Assembly (NCBI GenBank): GCA_947472735.1
Contig: CANJBY010000018.1
Location: forward strand, 1 to 36,787
Direction: 5' to 3'
DNA: 36,787 nucleotides
DNA from: Sphingomonadaceae bacterium
GTDB taxonomy: Bacteria > Pseudomonadota > Alphaproteobacteria > Sphingomonadales > Sphingomonadaceae
The notes beneath the pieces are model-generated. The model saw only the letters and a list, made by a program, of their open reading frames with translations, was not told the origin of the DNA and did no database searches. The translations under genes and the position numbers were made by a program. This document shows positions 23,950 through 34,800 of the stretch, piece after piece. How positions within the stretch are numbered: position 1 is the stretch's first letter; each line of letters starts with the position of its first letter.

Positions 23950-25575
23950 ATGGAACCGGCGCGTCATCCGCAAGTGCAGCCCAGCGCGGCGGATATCCGT
24001 CTGATCATCGGAGCCTCTTCGGCAGGCACGATCTTCGAATGGTACGATTTCTTCATCTACGGGACGCTTGCTGCGATCATCGGCAAGACGTTCTTTCCTT
24101 CGGGCAATGCCACGCTGGAGACCTTGCTGGTCTGGGCGGGGTTTGCCGTCGGCTTCGGCTTCAGGCCGCTGGGTGCGGTGCTGTTCGGCTATCTCGGTGA
24201 TCGCCTAGGACGCAAATATACCTTTTTGGTCACGGTGACTCTGATGGGCATCGCGACGGCGGGCGTCGGCCTGATCCCCTCGGCCGAGAGCATTGGCGTC
24301 GCAGCGCCGGTCATCGTCATCCTGCTGCGGGTGCTGCAGGGCCTGGCACTGGGCGGCGAGTATGGCGGCGCAGCGATCTACGTGGCCGAACACTCCCCGC
24401 CAGAACGCCGGGGTTACTTCACCAGCTTCATCCAGGCGAGCGTGGTCGGCGGGTTCGTGCTGAGCCTGATCGTGGTGCTTACCTGCAAGGGCATGATGAG
24501 CGAAGCCGCCTGGTCGGCCTGGGGCTGGCGCGTGCCGTTCATCATCAGCATCGCGTTACTTGCGATCTCGCTGTGGATGCGGGTCAAGCTTGCCGAAAGC
24601 CCGGTGTTCCGGGCGATGCAGGAAGAGGGCGAACTGGCGGGCAATCCCCTGGTCGAAAGCTTCACTTATCCGGGCAACAAGAAGCGCATATTCGTGGCGC
24701 TGTTCGGGGTCGGCGCGGGTCTGACCGCGATCTGGTACACCGCGATGTTTTCCGCGCTCAGCTTCCTCAAGGGACCGATGAAGATCGCCGATACGCCGGC
24801 CGAAGTGATCGTCGGAATTTCGGCCGGGCTGGGCATGGCGTTCTTCGTCTACTTCGGCCGCATGTCTGACCGGGTCGGGCGCAAGAAGCCGATCGTCTGG
24901 GGCTATGTTCTGATACTGCTCGCACTGTTTCCGGTATTCTGGTGGATCGGCAACGCCGCAAACCCCGGGCTGGCAAGCGCTGCCCGGCAAGCGCCGATCG
25001 TCGTGTCCGGTCCGCAGTGCGATTATGATCCTTTCGCCAAGGATCAGGCGACCGACTGCGGCAAGCTGCTGTCCGATCTCGCCGGGGCCGGCGTCCCCTA
25101 TACCGTCGGCGCGCAGCCCGGCCTGTCGCTCGCCATTGGCGGCACGGCCGCTCCGCTGGAAACATATGCCTGGGCTGACAAGAGCGTGCGCGGCAAGCAG
25201 TTGCAGTCGTGGCTCGGCGCGGCCGGTTATGATCTGGGCAAGCAGACTCCTTCGGCCGGGCAGGCGATCGGGATAATTGCCGGGCTGCTCGCGCTGATGT
25301 TCCTGTCCGGGATGACATATGGACCGGTTGCGGCCCTGCTCACGGAGATGTTTCCGGCGCGGATCCGCTATTCCTCGATGTCGATCCCATACCATATCGG
25401 CACGGGCTATTTCGGCGGCTTCCTGCCGCTTATCGCCAGCTACATCGTGGCCAAGACCGGTGATCCTTATTCCGGATTGTGGTACACGTGGGGGGTCACC
25501 TTGGTTGCCTTTGTCGTCGCGGCATGGGGCCTGAAGGGCGGGCCGCCGCGAGACTTCGAAGACCATGCCGGCTGA
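23950..25575 (+). CDS. MFS transporter, metabolite:H+ symporter (MHS) type
   Basis: 541 residues from ATG 23950; a GTG at 23944 is also possible, both downstream of GGGAG at 23935-23939. The start IGASSAGTIFEWYDFFIYGTLA and GFGFRPLGAVLFGYLGDRLGRK are diagnostic of the MHS family (KgtP, ShiA, ProP). LQGLALGGEYGGAAIYVAEHSP and the late EMFPARIRYSSMSIPYHIGTG also fit. An unusual hydrophilic insertion of about 110 residues (around 345-455, including PQCDYDPFAKDQATDC) separates two late helices, making the protein longer than the usual 430-450. It would import an organic acid or amino-acid-like compound. The next gene, alr, overlaps its end by 11 nt. Confidence 0.87.
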   Translation: MEPARHPQVQPSAADIRLIIGASSAGTIFEWYDFFIYGTLAAIIGKTFFPSGNATLETLLVWAGFAVGFGFRPLGAVLFGYLGDRLGRKYTFLVTVTLMGIATAGVGLIPSAESIGVAAPVIVILLRVLQGLALGGEYGGAAIYVAEHSPPERRGYFTSFIQASVVGGFVLSLIVVLTCKGMMSEAAWSAWGWRVPFIISIALLAISLWMRVKLAESPVFRAMQEEGELAGNPLVESFTYPGNKKRIFVALFGVGAGLTAIWYTAMFSALSFLKGPMKIADTPAEVIVGISAGLGMAFFVYFGRMSDRVGRKKPIVWGYVLILLALFPVFWWIGNAANPGLASAARQAPIVVSGPQCDYDPFAKDQATDCGKLLSDLAGAGVPYTVGAQPGLSLAIGGTAAPLETYAWADKSVRGKQLQSWLGAAGYDLGKQTPSAGQAIGIIAGLLALMFLSGMTYGPVAALLTEMFPARIRYSSMSIPYHIGTGYFGGFLPLIASYIVAKTGDPYSGLWYTWGVTLVAFVVAAWGLKGGPPRDFEDHAG

Positions 25576-26608
25576 AGCGCTGCCGGCAGCGCTCCGGCTC
25601 GAGCTTGATGGGCCGGCGCTGGCTCATAACTGGGCCGCGCTGAACCGGCTGTCCGGCGCCGCCCACGCTGGCGCGGCCGTCAAGGCCGATGCCTACGGCG
25701 TCGGAGCGCGGCAGGCAGTCCCGATCCTTCACGCCGCCGGATGCCGCGATTTCTTCGTGACCTACACCACCGAGGCGGCGGATATCATCGACCTGGTCGA
25801 TCCCGGCCAGATCGTTCTCCTCCACGGCCCGCTCTCTGCCGGCGACGTGCGCTGGGCGATCGACAAGGGCGTGCGCCCGGTGATCAACTCGCCCGAGCAA
25901 GCGCGGCGCTGGCTCGATGCCGGAGGCGGGGTGTGCGACGTGATGATCGACACCGGGATCAACCGTCTCGGCTTCGCGATGGCCGATCTCGGCGACCCGC
26001 TGCTGCGCCGGCTTCAGATTGATACGCTGCATTCGCACCTCGCTTCGGCCGAGGAGGACGTGCCGATGAACGCCCTGCAGCTCGCCCGCTGGCAGGAGGC
26101 GAGGGGTCTGCTTTCGCACCGCCGCGCTAGCCTGGCGAACAGCGCAGGCATCATGCTCGGCGCGGATTGGCACGGCGATCTGACCCGTCCGGGCCTCGCG
26201 CTGTATGGCGGCGTACCGTGTCCGGCGCTGGCCGGGGAGATCCGGCAAGTGGTGCGACCGATGGCGGCCATCATGCAGGTGCGCGAGCTTCTGGCGGGCG
26301 ATGCCGTGGGCTACAATTCCACGTTCATCGCAAAGCGGCCCATGCGGGTGGGTGTGGTAGCGCTGGGGTATGCCGACGGCTACCTCAGGTGCTGGTCGGC
26401 CAAGGGCACGATGCTGTCCGCCGGCAGGCCGCTTGCAGTGTTGGGCCGGGTTTCCATGGACATGACCGTGATAGACCTGGCCAATGGACCGGACCTGCGC
26501 GAAGGCGACTGGATCGAGATTGCCTATGATTTGCCTGCCGCCAGCGCGGCCAGTGGCTTGTCTCAATACGAATTGCTGACCTTGCTGGGCAAGCGCTTCG
26601 CCCGCTGA
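25565..26608 (+). CDS. alr: Alanine racemase
   Basis: 347 residues. The PLP-binding Lys is Lys40 in AVKADAYGVGA. MIDTGINRLGF, LANSAGIML, RPGLALYGG, the catalytic-Tyr segment GYNSTF and the C-terminal GRVSMDMTVIDL are all standard. It converts L-Ala to D-Ala for peptidoglycan. It is slightly shorter than the usual 360-380. It overlaps the MHS transporter stop by 11 nt and so is translationally coupled to it. Coupling raises the possibility that the transporter moves an amino acid, or that this copy is catabolic rather than biosynthetic. Confidence 0.92.
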   Translation: MPAEALPAALRLELDGPALAHNWAALNRLSGAAHAGAAVKADAYGVGARQAVPILHAAGCRDFFVTYTTEAADIIDLVDPGQIVLLHGPLSAGDVRWAIDKGVRPVINSPEQARRWLDAGGGVCDVMIDTGINRLGFAMADLGDPLLRRLQIDTLHSHLASAEEDVPMNALQLARWQEARGLLSHRRASLANSAGIMLGADWHGDLTRPGLALYGGVPCPALAGEIRQVVRPMAAIMQVRELLAGDAVGYNSTFIAKRPMRVGVVALGYADGYLRCWSAKGTMLSAGRPLAVLGRVSMDMTVIDLANGPDLREGDWIEIAYDLPAASAASGLSQYELLTLLGKRFAR

Positions 26609-26631
26609 TCCGATCCGGTACGGTTCCATTT

Positions 26632-26690
26632 TGCTGCGCAGCATCACGCTTGTTGCAAGTGCACAGCGCATGTGCGAAACTGCGGTGCAG
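26632..26690. promoter_or_regulatory. TGC-rich candidate PhaR operator upstream of phaR
   Basis: The gap before phaR contains the perfect palindrome TGCTGCGCAGCA (26632-26643) and CTGCGGTGCAG (26680-26690), with further TGC/GCA repeats between. The second has the form CTGC-N3-GCAG reported for PhaR binding in Rhodobacter, and PhaR of Paracoccus also binds TGC-rich DNA and represses its own gene. Autoregulation here is inference from motif and position. Confidence 0.5.
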
Positions 26691-26718
26691 CAAAAACGGG
26701 GCACGGGACAGTCCGATT

Positions 26719-27282
26719 ATGGCAAACAAAGCCAACGCCGACGACGCAGTCATCATCAAGAAGTACGCGAACCGGCGGCTCTACAATACCCAGTCATCTA
26801 GCTACATCACGCTGGATCACCTGGCGAAGATGACCCGTGAAGGGGTCGACTTCAAGGTGCTCGACGCCAAGACCGGGACGGACATCACGCACCAGATCCT
26901 GACCCAGATCATCATGGAGGAAGAGGCCAACGGCGGCGAGCAGATGCTGCCGGTCAATTTCCTGCGCCAGTTGATCGGGATGTACGGCAATTCGATGCAG
27001 TCGCTGCTGCCGCACTATCTCGAAGCCTCGATGGAAAACTTCCGGGCCAACCAGGTCAAGCTCCACAAGGCCTTCGAAGAAACCATCGGTACCAATCCGC
27101 TGGCCAAGCTGGCCCAGCAGAACATGGCAATGTTCAAGGCGGCAACCGCAGCATTCATGCCGGGGTTCGAACGCGGCGAGGCTGCTGCGGAACCCGTGGC
27201 GGAGGAACCGGTCGACGACCTTTCCGCCTTGCGCGACCAGATGGCCGCGATGCAGGCGAAACTGGACAAGCTGGCGAAGTAA
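26719..27282 (+). CDS. phaR: Polyhydroxyalkanoate synthesis repressor PhaR
   Basis: 187 residues from ATG 26719; the longer frame lacks homology. The N-terminal DNA-binding domain IKKYANRRLYNTQSSSYITL and DFKVLDAKTGTDITHQIL is nearly invariant in PhaR. It is followed by the PHB-accumulation regulatory domain with MLPVNFLRQLIGMYGNSMQSLLPHYLE, then NFRANQ and a region with FKAATAAFMPG. The last 20 residues (SALRDQMAAMQAKLDKLAK) form a short coiled coil. PhaR represses phasin and PHA genes when PHA granules are absent and binds the polymer surface when present. No pha structural genes lie in the window. Confidence 0.94.
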   Translation: MANKANADDAVIIKKYANRRLYNTQSSSYITLDHLAKMTREGVDFKVLDAKTGTDITHQILTQIIMEEEANGGEQMLPVNFLRQLIGMYGNSMQSLLPHYLEASMENFRANQVKLHKAFEETIGTNPLAKLAQQNMAMFKAATAAFMPGFERGEAAAEPVAEEPVDDLSALRDQMAAMQAKLDKLAK

Positions 27283-27328
27283 CGCATCCGGGGTTGACCC
27301 GGAACGGTGGTCGGCTAGGCGACGTTGC

Positions 27329-28870
27329 ATGACCAATATCCGCCACGCCCTTTCCGTCACTCGCGACGCCGATTTCGCTGCCTGGTACCAGGATGTCATC
27401 TCCGAGGCGGAGATGGCCGAGGAATCGGGCGTGCGCGGCTGCATGGTGATCAGGCCGTGGGGCTACGGCATCTGGGAGCGCATCCAGAAGCTGATGGATG
27501 AGCGGATCAAGGCCGCTGGGGTCGAGAACTGCTACTTTCCGCTGTTCATCCCGCTCTCCTACTTTTCCAAGGAGGCGGAGCACGTCGAGGGTTTCGCCAA
27601 GGAAATGGCGGTTGTCACCCACCACCGGCTGATTGCTGATGGCAAGGGCGGGCTGGTGCCCGATCCCGAGGCGAAGCTGGAAGAGCCCCTGATCGTGCGC
27701 CCGACTTCCGAGACCGTGATCGGCGCGGCAATGGCCCGCTGGATCCAGTCCTGGCGTGACCTGCCGCTGCTCACCAACCAGTGGGCCAACGTGGTGCGCT
27801 GGGAAATGCGCACCCGGATGTTCCTGCGCACCAGCGAGTTCCTCTGGCAGGAAGGCCACACCGCCCACGCCGACCGCGAGGATGCCATGGTGGAGACTTT
27901 GCGGGCGCTCGAAATGTACCGCAGCTTTTCGGAAGAATGCCTCGCCATGCCGGTGATGGCCGGTGAAAAGCCCGAGAACGAACGTTTCCCGGGCGCCGTC
28001 GCGACTTACAGCATCGAAGCGATGATGCAGGACGGCAAGGCACTGCAGGCCGGTACCTCGCACTACCTCGGCACCAGTTTCGCCGATGCGGCGGGGATCC
28101 GGTATCAGGACCGCGAAGGGCAGCAGGCGCTGTGCCACACCACCAGCTGGGGCGTTTCGACCCGGATGATCGGCGGCGTGATCATGGTCCACGGCGATGA
28201 CGACGGTTTGCGCGTGCCCCCCGCGATTGCCCCGCACCAGATCGTCATCCTGCCGATGCTGCGCGACGATGATGGCGATGCTGCGCTGCTGGCCTACTGC
28301 GAAGAGCTGCGCAAGGCGCTCGCCGCGCAGTCTGCGCTTGGCGAGCCGCTGCGCGTCATGCTCGACAAGCGGCCCGGCAAGGCGACGCAGAAACGCTGGG
28401 CCTGGGTCAAGAAGGGCGTACCGCTGATCCTCGAGATCGGCGGGCGTGATGCCGCCGGCGAGCAGGTCTCGGTGATCCGCCGCGACCGGCTGTGGCGCGA
28501 AGACGGCAAGGTCAACTTCTCGGCCGAGGCTCGGGACAGCTTCGTTGCCCGTGCGGCAGCGGAAGTGGCGGATATCCAGCATTCGCTTCACGTCGAAGCT
28601 ACCGCCCGGCGCGATGCCAACATTCATCGCGGAGTGGGAACGCTGGCCGAACTGACCGAGTTCTTTGCCGAAGAGAAGCGTTATCCGGGCTGGGTCGAAC
28701 TCAACTGGTCGCGCCCGACCGGAGACGCACTGGAGACGGTGGTGCAGCAGCTCAAAGCCCTCAAGCTGACGATCCGCAACACGCCGATGGACAGCGCGCC
28801 TGCCGAAGGCAATTGCGTGTTCACCGACGCACCGGCGGTCGAGCGCATCTTCGTCGCGCGGGCTTACTGA
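27329..28870 (+). CDS. proS: Proline--tRNA ligase (long, archaeal/eukaryal-like type)
   Basis: 513 residues. Class II synthetase motifs are visible: GCMVIRPWGYGIWERIQ, RPTSETVIG (motif 2 region), RTRMFLRTSEFLWQEGHTAHA and motif 3 in TRMIGGVIMVHGDDDGLRVPP. The anticodon-binding domain begins near APHQIVILPML. The protein ends in ARAY, the C-terminal Tyr typical of the archaeal/eukaryal-type enzyme. The C-terminal Zn-site cysteines of many such enzymes are absent; only one Cys remains near the end. It charges tRNA-Pro. It lies 46 bp after phaR, and rnr starts 1 bp after its stop, suggesting a common transcript. Confidence 0.93.
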   Translation: MTNIRHALSVTRDADFAAWYQDVISEAEMAEESGVRGCMVIRPWGYGIWERIQKLMDERIKAAGVENCYFPLFIPLSYFSKEAEHVEGFAKEMAVVTHHRLIADGKGGLVPDPEAKLEEPLIVRPTSETVIGAAMARWIQSWRDLPLLTNQWANVVRWEMRTRMFLRTSEFLWQEGHTAHADREDAMVETLRALEMYRSFSEECLAMPVMAGEKPENERFPGAVATYSIEAMMQDGKALQAGTSHYLGTSFADAAGIRYQDREGQQALCHTTSWGVSTRMIGGVIMVHGDDDGLRVPPAIAPHQIVILPMLRDDDGDAALLAYCEELRKALAAQSALGEPLRVMLDKRPGKATQKRWAWVKKGVPLILEIGGRDAAGEQVSVIRRDRLWREDGKVNFSAEARDSFVARAAAEVADIQHSLHVEATARRDANIHRGVGTLAELTEFFAEEKRYPGWVELNWSRPTGDALETVVQQLKALKLTIRNTPMDSAPAEGNCVFTDAPAVERIFVARAY

Positions 28871-28871
28871 A

Positions 28872-31130
<2,259 letters not shown>

Positions 31131-31586
31131 TCAACTGAGGCGGTCTATGTCCGCTTCGCCCAGCGATCCGGGCACGATGTAAAGCGGGCACGGGAGCTGG
31201 CCTGCACCGACTCCCGAAAAATGGGTGACCAGCGGCCCGGGTCCGCCTTCCGTAGCCGCGCCAAGCACCAAAGCCGCCACTTCGGGCCGTTCGGCCAGAT
31301 ATTCGCGGACGATCTTGACCCCGTCGCCCGAGCGCACGGAAATCTCCGGCATCGCCGCACCTTCGGACAAGACGTTGCCGGCCGCGCTGGCCAGCAATGT
31401 TTCGGCATGGGCCAGCGCCTCGGCCTCGATGGTCGCCTGCACGCCGGCGAAAGCCACGAAGGGCTGGGGCGGGATCAGCGCCAGAAGCTGGACTGCGCCG
31501 CCGGTCCGCACCGCACGCCGCGCAGCAAAACGCAGCGCGACAAGCGCTTCGTCGGTTTCGTCGATGATCACCAGATAGACGCGCAT
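31131..31586 (-). CDS. Universal stress protein (UspA-type)
   Basis: 151 residues from ATG 31586, chosen because GGAGG is 11-12 nt upstream and the fold starts at MRVYLVIIDETDEAL. An Asp in the first strand-loop, the LRFAARRAVRTGGAVQLLALIP helix and strand, and LVLGAATEGGPGPLVTHF with PCPLYIVPG at the end follow the Usp pattern. The usual ATP-binding G2xG9xG(S/T) motif is not cleanly present, so nucleotide binding is uncertain. It is convergent with rnr with no gap and divergent from pdhC. Confidence 0.82.
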   Translation of the reverse strand: MRVYLVIIDETDEALVALRFAARRAVRTGGAVQLLALIPPQPFVAFAGVQATIEAEALAHAETLLASAAGNVLSEGAAMPEISVRSGDGVKIVREYLAERPEVAALVLGAATEGGPGPLVTHFSGVGAGQLPCPLYIVPGSLGEADIDRLS

Positions 31587-31711
31587 GCCGCACGCTCCTC
31601 CCGCTTCGGTATCCTTCACATTCGTATTCCGCGCAAGGTTCTTGCCCTTGCGCGCCATTTGGGCAAAGGACTGAGCGTTCGTGACGCCGCGTTAGAGGAC
31701 CCAGCCCGCCC

Positions 31712-32986
31712 ATGCCGATCGCCATCAAGATGCCCGCGCTCTCGCCGACCATGGAGGAGGGCAAGCTCGCCAAATGGCTGGTTAAGGTGGGCGACAAGGT
31801 ATCGTCTGGTGACATCATGGCTGAGATCGAGACCGACAAGGCAACGATGGAGTTCGAGGCGGTTGACGAGGGAACGATCGTCTCGATCGACGTGGCCGAA
31901 GGCGCCGAGGGCGTGAAGGTCGGTACGGTCATCGCGACTCTGGCGGGCGAGGACGAAGACGCCTCGGCTGCGCCTGCCGCCAAAGCCGAACCTGCCAAGC
32001 CTGCTGCCGCTCCGGCTGCTGCTGCGCCAGCACCGGCACCGGCACCTGCCGCGGCTCAAGCATCTGCTCCAGCTACTGCGAACAGCGGCGATCGCGTGAT
32101 CGCCTCCCCGTTGGCCAAGCGCGTGGCCGCGGACAAGGGCGTCGATCTCAAGTCGGTCAAAGGCAGCGGTCCGAACGGCCGGATCGTCCGGGCTGACGTG
32201 GAAGGCGCCAAGCCCGGCACCGGTGTGTCCGCCGCTGCTCCTGCGCCCGCGCCGGCTGCGGCACCGCTCACCACGGCGATCCCTGATTATGGCTTTCCCT
32301 ACGAGGACGTGCCGCTCACGAATATCCGCAAGATCATCGCCCGGCGGCTCACGGAATCGAAGCAGCAGGTTCCGCACATCTACCTCACGGTCGACATCCG
32401 GCTCGATGCGCTGCTCAAGCTGCGAGCCGAGCTGAACGACGCGCTGTCGTCGCGCGGGGTCAAGGTGTCGGTCAACGACATGCTGATCAAGGCGCTCGGC
32501 CTGGCGCTGGTCGCGGTGCCCAAGTGCAATGTGGCCTTCGCCGGTGACGTCATGCGCCAGTATTCCCGCGCCGACGTTTCGGTGGCGGTGAGCATTCCGG
32601 CCGGCCTGATCACCCCGATCATCACCGATGCCGCCGGCAAGGGCATCGCCCGCATTTCCACCGAGATGTCCGCACTGGCCGCCAAGGCCAAGGACGGCAA
32701 GCTTCAGCCGCACGAGTTCCAGGGCGGCACTGCCAGTCTCTCCAACATGGGCATGATGGGGATCAAGCAGTTCGAGGCCGTGATCAACCCGCCGCAAGGC
32801 ATGATCATGGCAATCGGCGCGGGCGAGAAGCGGCCCTGGGTGATGGAGGATGGCGCGCTTGGCGTGGTCACCGCAATGTGTGCCACCGGCAGTTTCGACC
32901 ACCGCGCAATCGACGGTGCGGATGGCGCCCAGCTGATGGCCGCCTTCCGCGAGTTCATCGAGAAGCCGCTGGGGATGCTGGCCTGA
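31712..32986 (+). CDS. pdhC: Pyruvate dehydrogenase E2, dihydrolipoyllysine acetyltransferase
   Basis: 424 residues. One lipoyl domain (1-80) carries the lipoylated Lys43 in ETDKATM. A flexible Ala/Pro linker (about 85-125) leads to the peripheral E1/E3-binding domain ([17 protein letters not shown] to GRIVRADVE), a second Ala/Pro linker and the catalytic domain (from about 195). The active-site motif is [12 protein letters not shown] near the C-terminus. [17 protein letters not shown] marks it as the pyruvate rather than the 2-oxoglutarate enzyme. It moves acetyl groups to CoA. E1 genes are not in the window; a thioesterase and E3 follow directly. Confidence 0.94.
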   Translation: MPIAIKMPALSPTMEEGKLAKWLVKVGDKVSSGDIMAEIETDKATMEFEAVDEGTIVSIDVAEGAEGVKVGTVIATLAGEDEDASAAPAAKAEPAKPAAAPAAAAPAPAPAPAAAQASAPATANSGDRVIASPLAKRVAADKGVDLKSVKGSGPNGRIVRADVEGAKPGTGVSAAAPAPAPAAAPLTTAIPDYGFPYEDVPLTNIRKIIARRLTESKQQVPHIYLTVDIRLDALLKLRAELNDALSSRGVKVSVNDMLIKALGLALVAVPKCNVAFAGDVMRQYSRADVSVAVSIPAGLITPIITDAAGKGIARISTEMSALAAKAKDGKLQPHEFQGGTASLSNMGMMGIKQFEAVINPPQGMIMAIGAGEKRPWVMEDGALGVVTAMCATGSFDHRAIDGADGAQLMAAFREFIEKPLGMLA

Positions 32987-32987
32987 C

Positions 32988-33365
32988 ATGGCCGCTCCTG
33001 CGACGGAGCCCGTAATCCGGGTCACCGCAATGCCGGCGGACGCGAATGCTTACGGCGATATTTTCGGCGGTTGGTTGCTCAGCCTGATGGACATGGGCGC
33101 CGGGCTGATCGCCGCGCGCCATTCACGGGGCCGTGCGGTGACGGTGGCAATGGACGGGGTGCAGTTCCTGCTCCCGGTCAAGGTAGGCGATGAAGTCTCG
33201 GTCTATGGCCAGCTGACCAAGGTCGGGCGCACGTCCATGCTCATCGCCACCGAGGCATGGCGCCGCCCCCGGCATGAAGAGCAGGCCTATAAGGTCACCG
33301 AAGCCAATTTCACTTTTGTCGCGGTCGACGGTACCGGCACACCGCGCGCGGTTATCCAGGAGTAG
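32988..33365 (+). CDS. Hotdog-fold acyl-CoA thioesterase (YciA-like)
   Basis: 125 residues. The ADANAYGDIFGGWLLSLMDMGAGL segment contains the Asn/Asp and GG of the YciA/BFIT acyl-CoA thioesterase family. AVTVAMDGVQFLLPVKVGDEVSVYG and a VTEANFTFVAVD strand complete a single hotdog domain. It hydrolyses acyl-CoA to acid and CoA; YciA prefers short to medium acyl-CoA. It starts 1 bp after the pdhC stop and ends 6 bp before lpd, so it is embedded in the PDH operon, perhaps as an acetyl-CoA overflow or CoA-recycling valve (inference). Confidence 0.87.
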   Translation: MAAPATEPVIRVTAMPADANAYGDIFGGWLLSLMDMGAGLIAARHSRGRAVTVAMDGVQFLLPVKVGDEVSVYGQLTKVGRTSMLIATEAWRRPRHEEQAYKVTEANFTFVAVDGTGTPRAVIQE

Positions 33366-33371
33366 CAGCAC

Positions 33372-34784
33372 GTGGCTGAACAATATGACCTCATTGTCCT
33401 CGGATCGGGCCCCGGCGGCTATGTCGCGGCGATCCGGGCGAGTCAGCTCGGGCTGAAGGTAGCGATCGTCGAGCGTGAGCTGCTCGGCGGGATCTGCCTC
33501 AATTGGGGGTGCATTCCGACCAAGGCTTTGCTGCGTTCGGCTGAGGTGCTGCACAACATGAAGCACGCCGCCGCCTATGGCCTCGCCGCCGACAACATTC
33601 GGGCCGATCTGGACGCGGTAGTCAAGCGCAGCAGGGGTGTGGCCAAGCAGCTCAATCAGGGCGTCACGCACCTGATGAAGAAGAACAAGATCACGGTGCA
33701 CATGGGCGAGGGCAAGCTACTCGCGCCCGGCAAGCTTGAAGTGACGGGTGACAAGGGAACCGAGACCCTCACCGCCAAGCACGTCATCATCGCCACCGGC
33801 GCCCGCGCCCGCGACCTGCCGTTCGCCAAGGCCGATGGCAAGCGGGTCTGGACCTATCGCCACGCGATGACGCCCTTCGAATTGCCCACCAAGCTGCTGG
33901 TGATCGGTTCCGGCGCGATCGGGATCGAGTTCGCCAGCTTCTACAACGACATGGGCGCGCAAGTGACCTTGGTCGAGATGATGGACCGGGTCGTCCCGGT
34001 CGAGGATGCCGATGTATCGGCGTTCCTCGAAAAGTCGCTGGCCAAGCAAGGCATGACGATCATGACCGGCGCCGGGGTCGAGAAGATCGACGTGACCGCT
34101 ACCGGCATCAAAGCCGCGATCAAGGGCAAGGACGGCAAGGTGACCGCCGCCGATTTCAGCCACGTGATCGTCGCAGTCGGGATCGTGCCCAACACCGAGA
34201 ACATCGGCCTTGAAGCATTGGGCATCAAGGCCGAGCGCGGGATCGTCGCGATCGACGATTACGGCCGCACCAACGTGAAGGGCATCTGGGCGATCGGCGA
34301 TGTCACGCCCGGCCCATGGCTTGCCCACAAGGCCAGCCACGAAGGGGTGATCGCGGCCGAGAGCATCGCCAGCGAGCTTGGCAACAAGGACGTCCACCCT
34401 CACGCGATGGACCGCCGCAACATCCCGGGTTGCACTTACTGCCACCCGCAGATCGCCAGCGTGGGGCTGACCGAGGCCAAGGCCAAGGAAGCCGGCTACA
34501 CGGTCAAGGTCGGCAACTTCCCCTTCATCGGCAACGGCAAGGCCATCGCGCTGGGCGAGCCTGAAGGCTTCGTGAAGACCGTGTTCGACGCGAAGACCGG
34601 AGAGCTGCTGGGCGCGCACATGATCGGCGCGGAAGTGACCGAGTTGATCCAGGGCTACGTGGTCGGCAAGACACTGGAGACAACCGAGGCTGAATTGATG
34701 GCCACGGTCTTCCCGCATCCGACGCTGAGCGAGATGATGCACGAGAGCGTGCTGGCGGCCTATGGGAAGGCGCTGCACATCTGA
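33372..34784 (+). CDS. lpd: Dihydrolipoyl dehydrogenase (E3)
   Basis: 470 residues from GTG 33372, with AGGAG 9 nt upstream. The FAD motif is LGSGPGGYVAAIRA. The redox-active disulfide is in GGICLNWGCIPTKALL, the NAD-binding motif in GSGAIGIEFASFY, and the second FAD segment in GIWAIGDVTPGPWLAHKA. The C-terminal interface has VFPHPTLSEMMHE with the catalytic His. It reoxidises dihydrolipoyl groups with NAD+. As last gene of the pdhC-thioesterase-lpd unit it is the PDH-linked E3, possibly shared with other 2-oxoacid dehydrogenases. Confidence 0.95.
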   Translation: MAEQYDLIVLGSGPGGYVAAIRASQLGLKVAIVERELLGGICLNWGCIPTKALLRSAEVLHNMKHAAAYGLAADNIRADLDAVVKRSRGVAKQLNQGVTHLMKKNKITVHMGEGKLLAPGKLEVTGDKGTETLTAKHVIIATGARARDLPFAKADGKRVWTYRHAMTPFELPTKLLVIGSGAIGIEFASFYNDMGAQVTLVEMMDRVVPVEDADVSAFLEKSLAKQGMTIMTGAGVEKIDVTATGIKAAIKGKDGKVTAADFSHVIVAVGIVPNTENIGLEALGIKAERGIVAIDDYGRTNVKGIWAIGDVTPGPWLAHKASHEGVIAAESIASELGNKDVHPHAMDRRNIPGCTYCHPQIASVGLTEAKAKEAGYTVKVGNFPFIGNGKAIALGEPEGFVKTVFDAKTGELLGAHMIGAEVTELIQGYVVGKTLETTEAELMATVFPHPTLSEMMHESVLAAYGKALHI

Positions 34785-34800
34785 AGCCTGCGGGAAGGCC

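Noticed and set aside
27287..27303. TCCGGG/CCCGGA hairpin after phaR as terminator
   Set aside because: Only a 6-bp stem with no T-tract, and proS is likely co-transcribed.
27301..27326. GGAAC-N17-CGTT, an EcfG-like general stress promoter motif before proS
   Set aside because: The CGTT ends 2 bp before the proS ATG, so transcription would start inside the gene. Probably chance.
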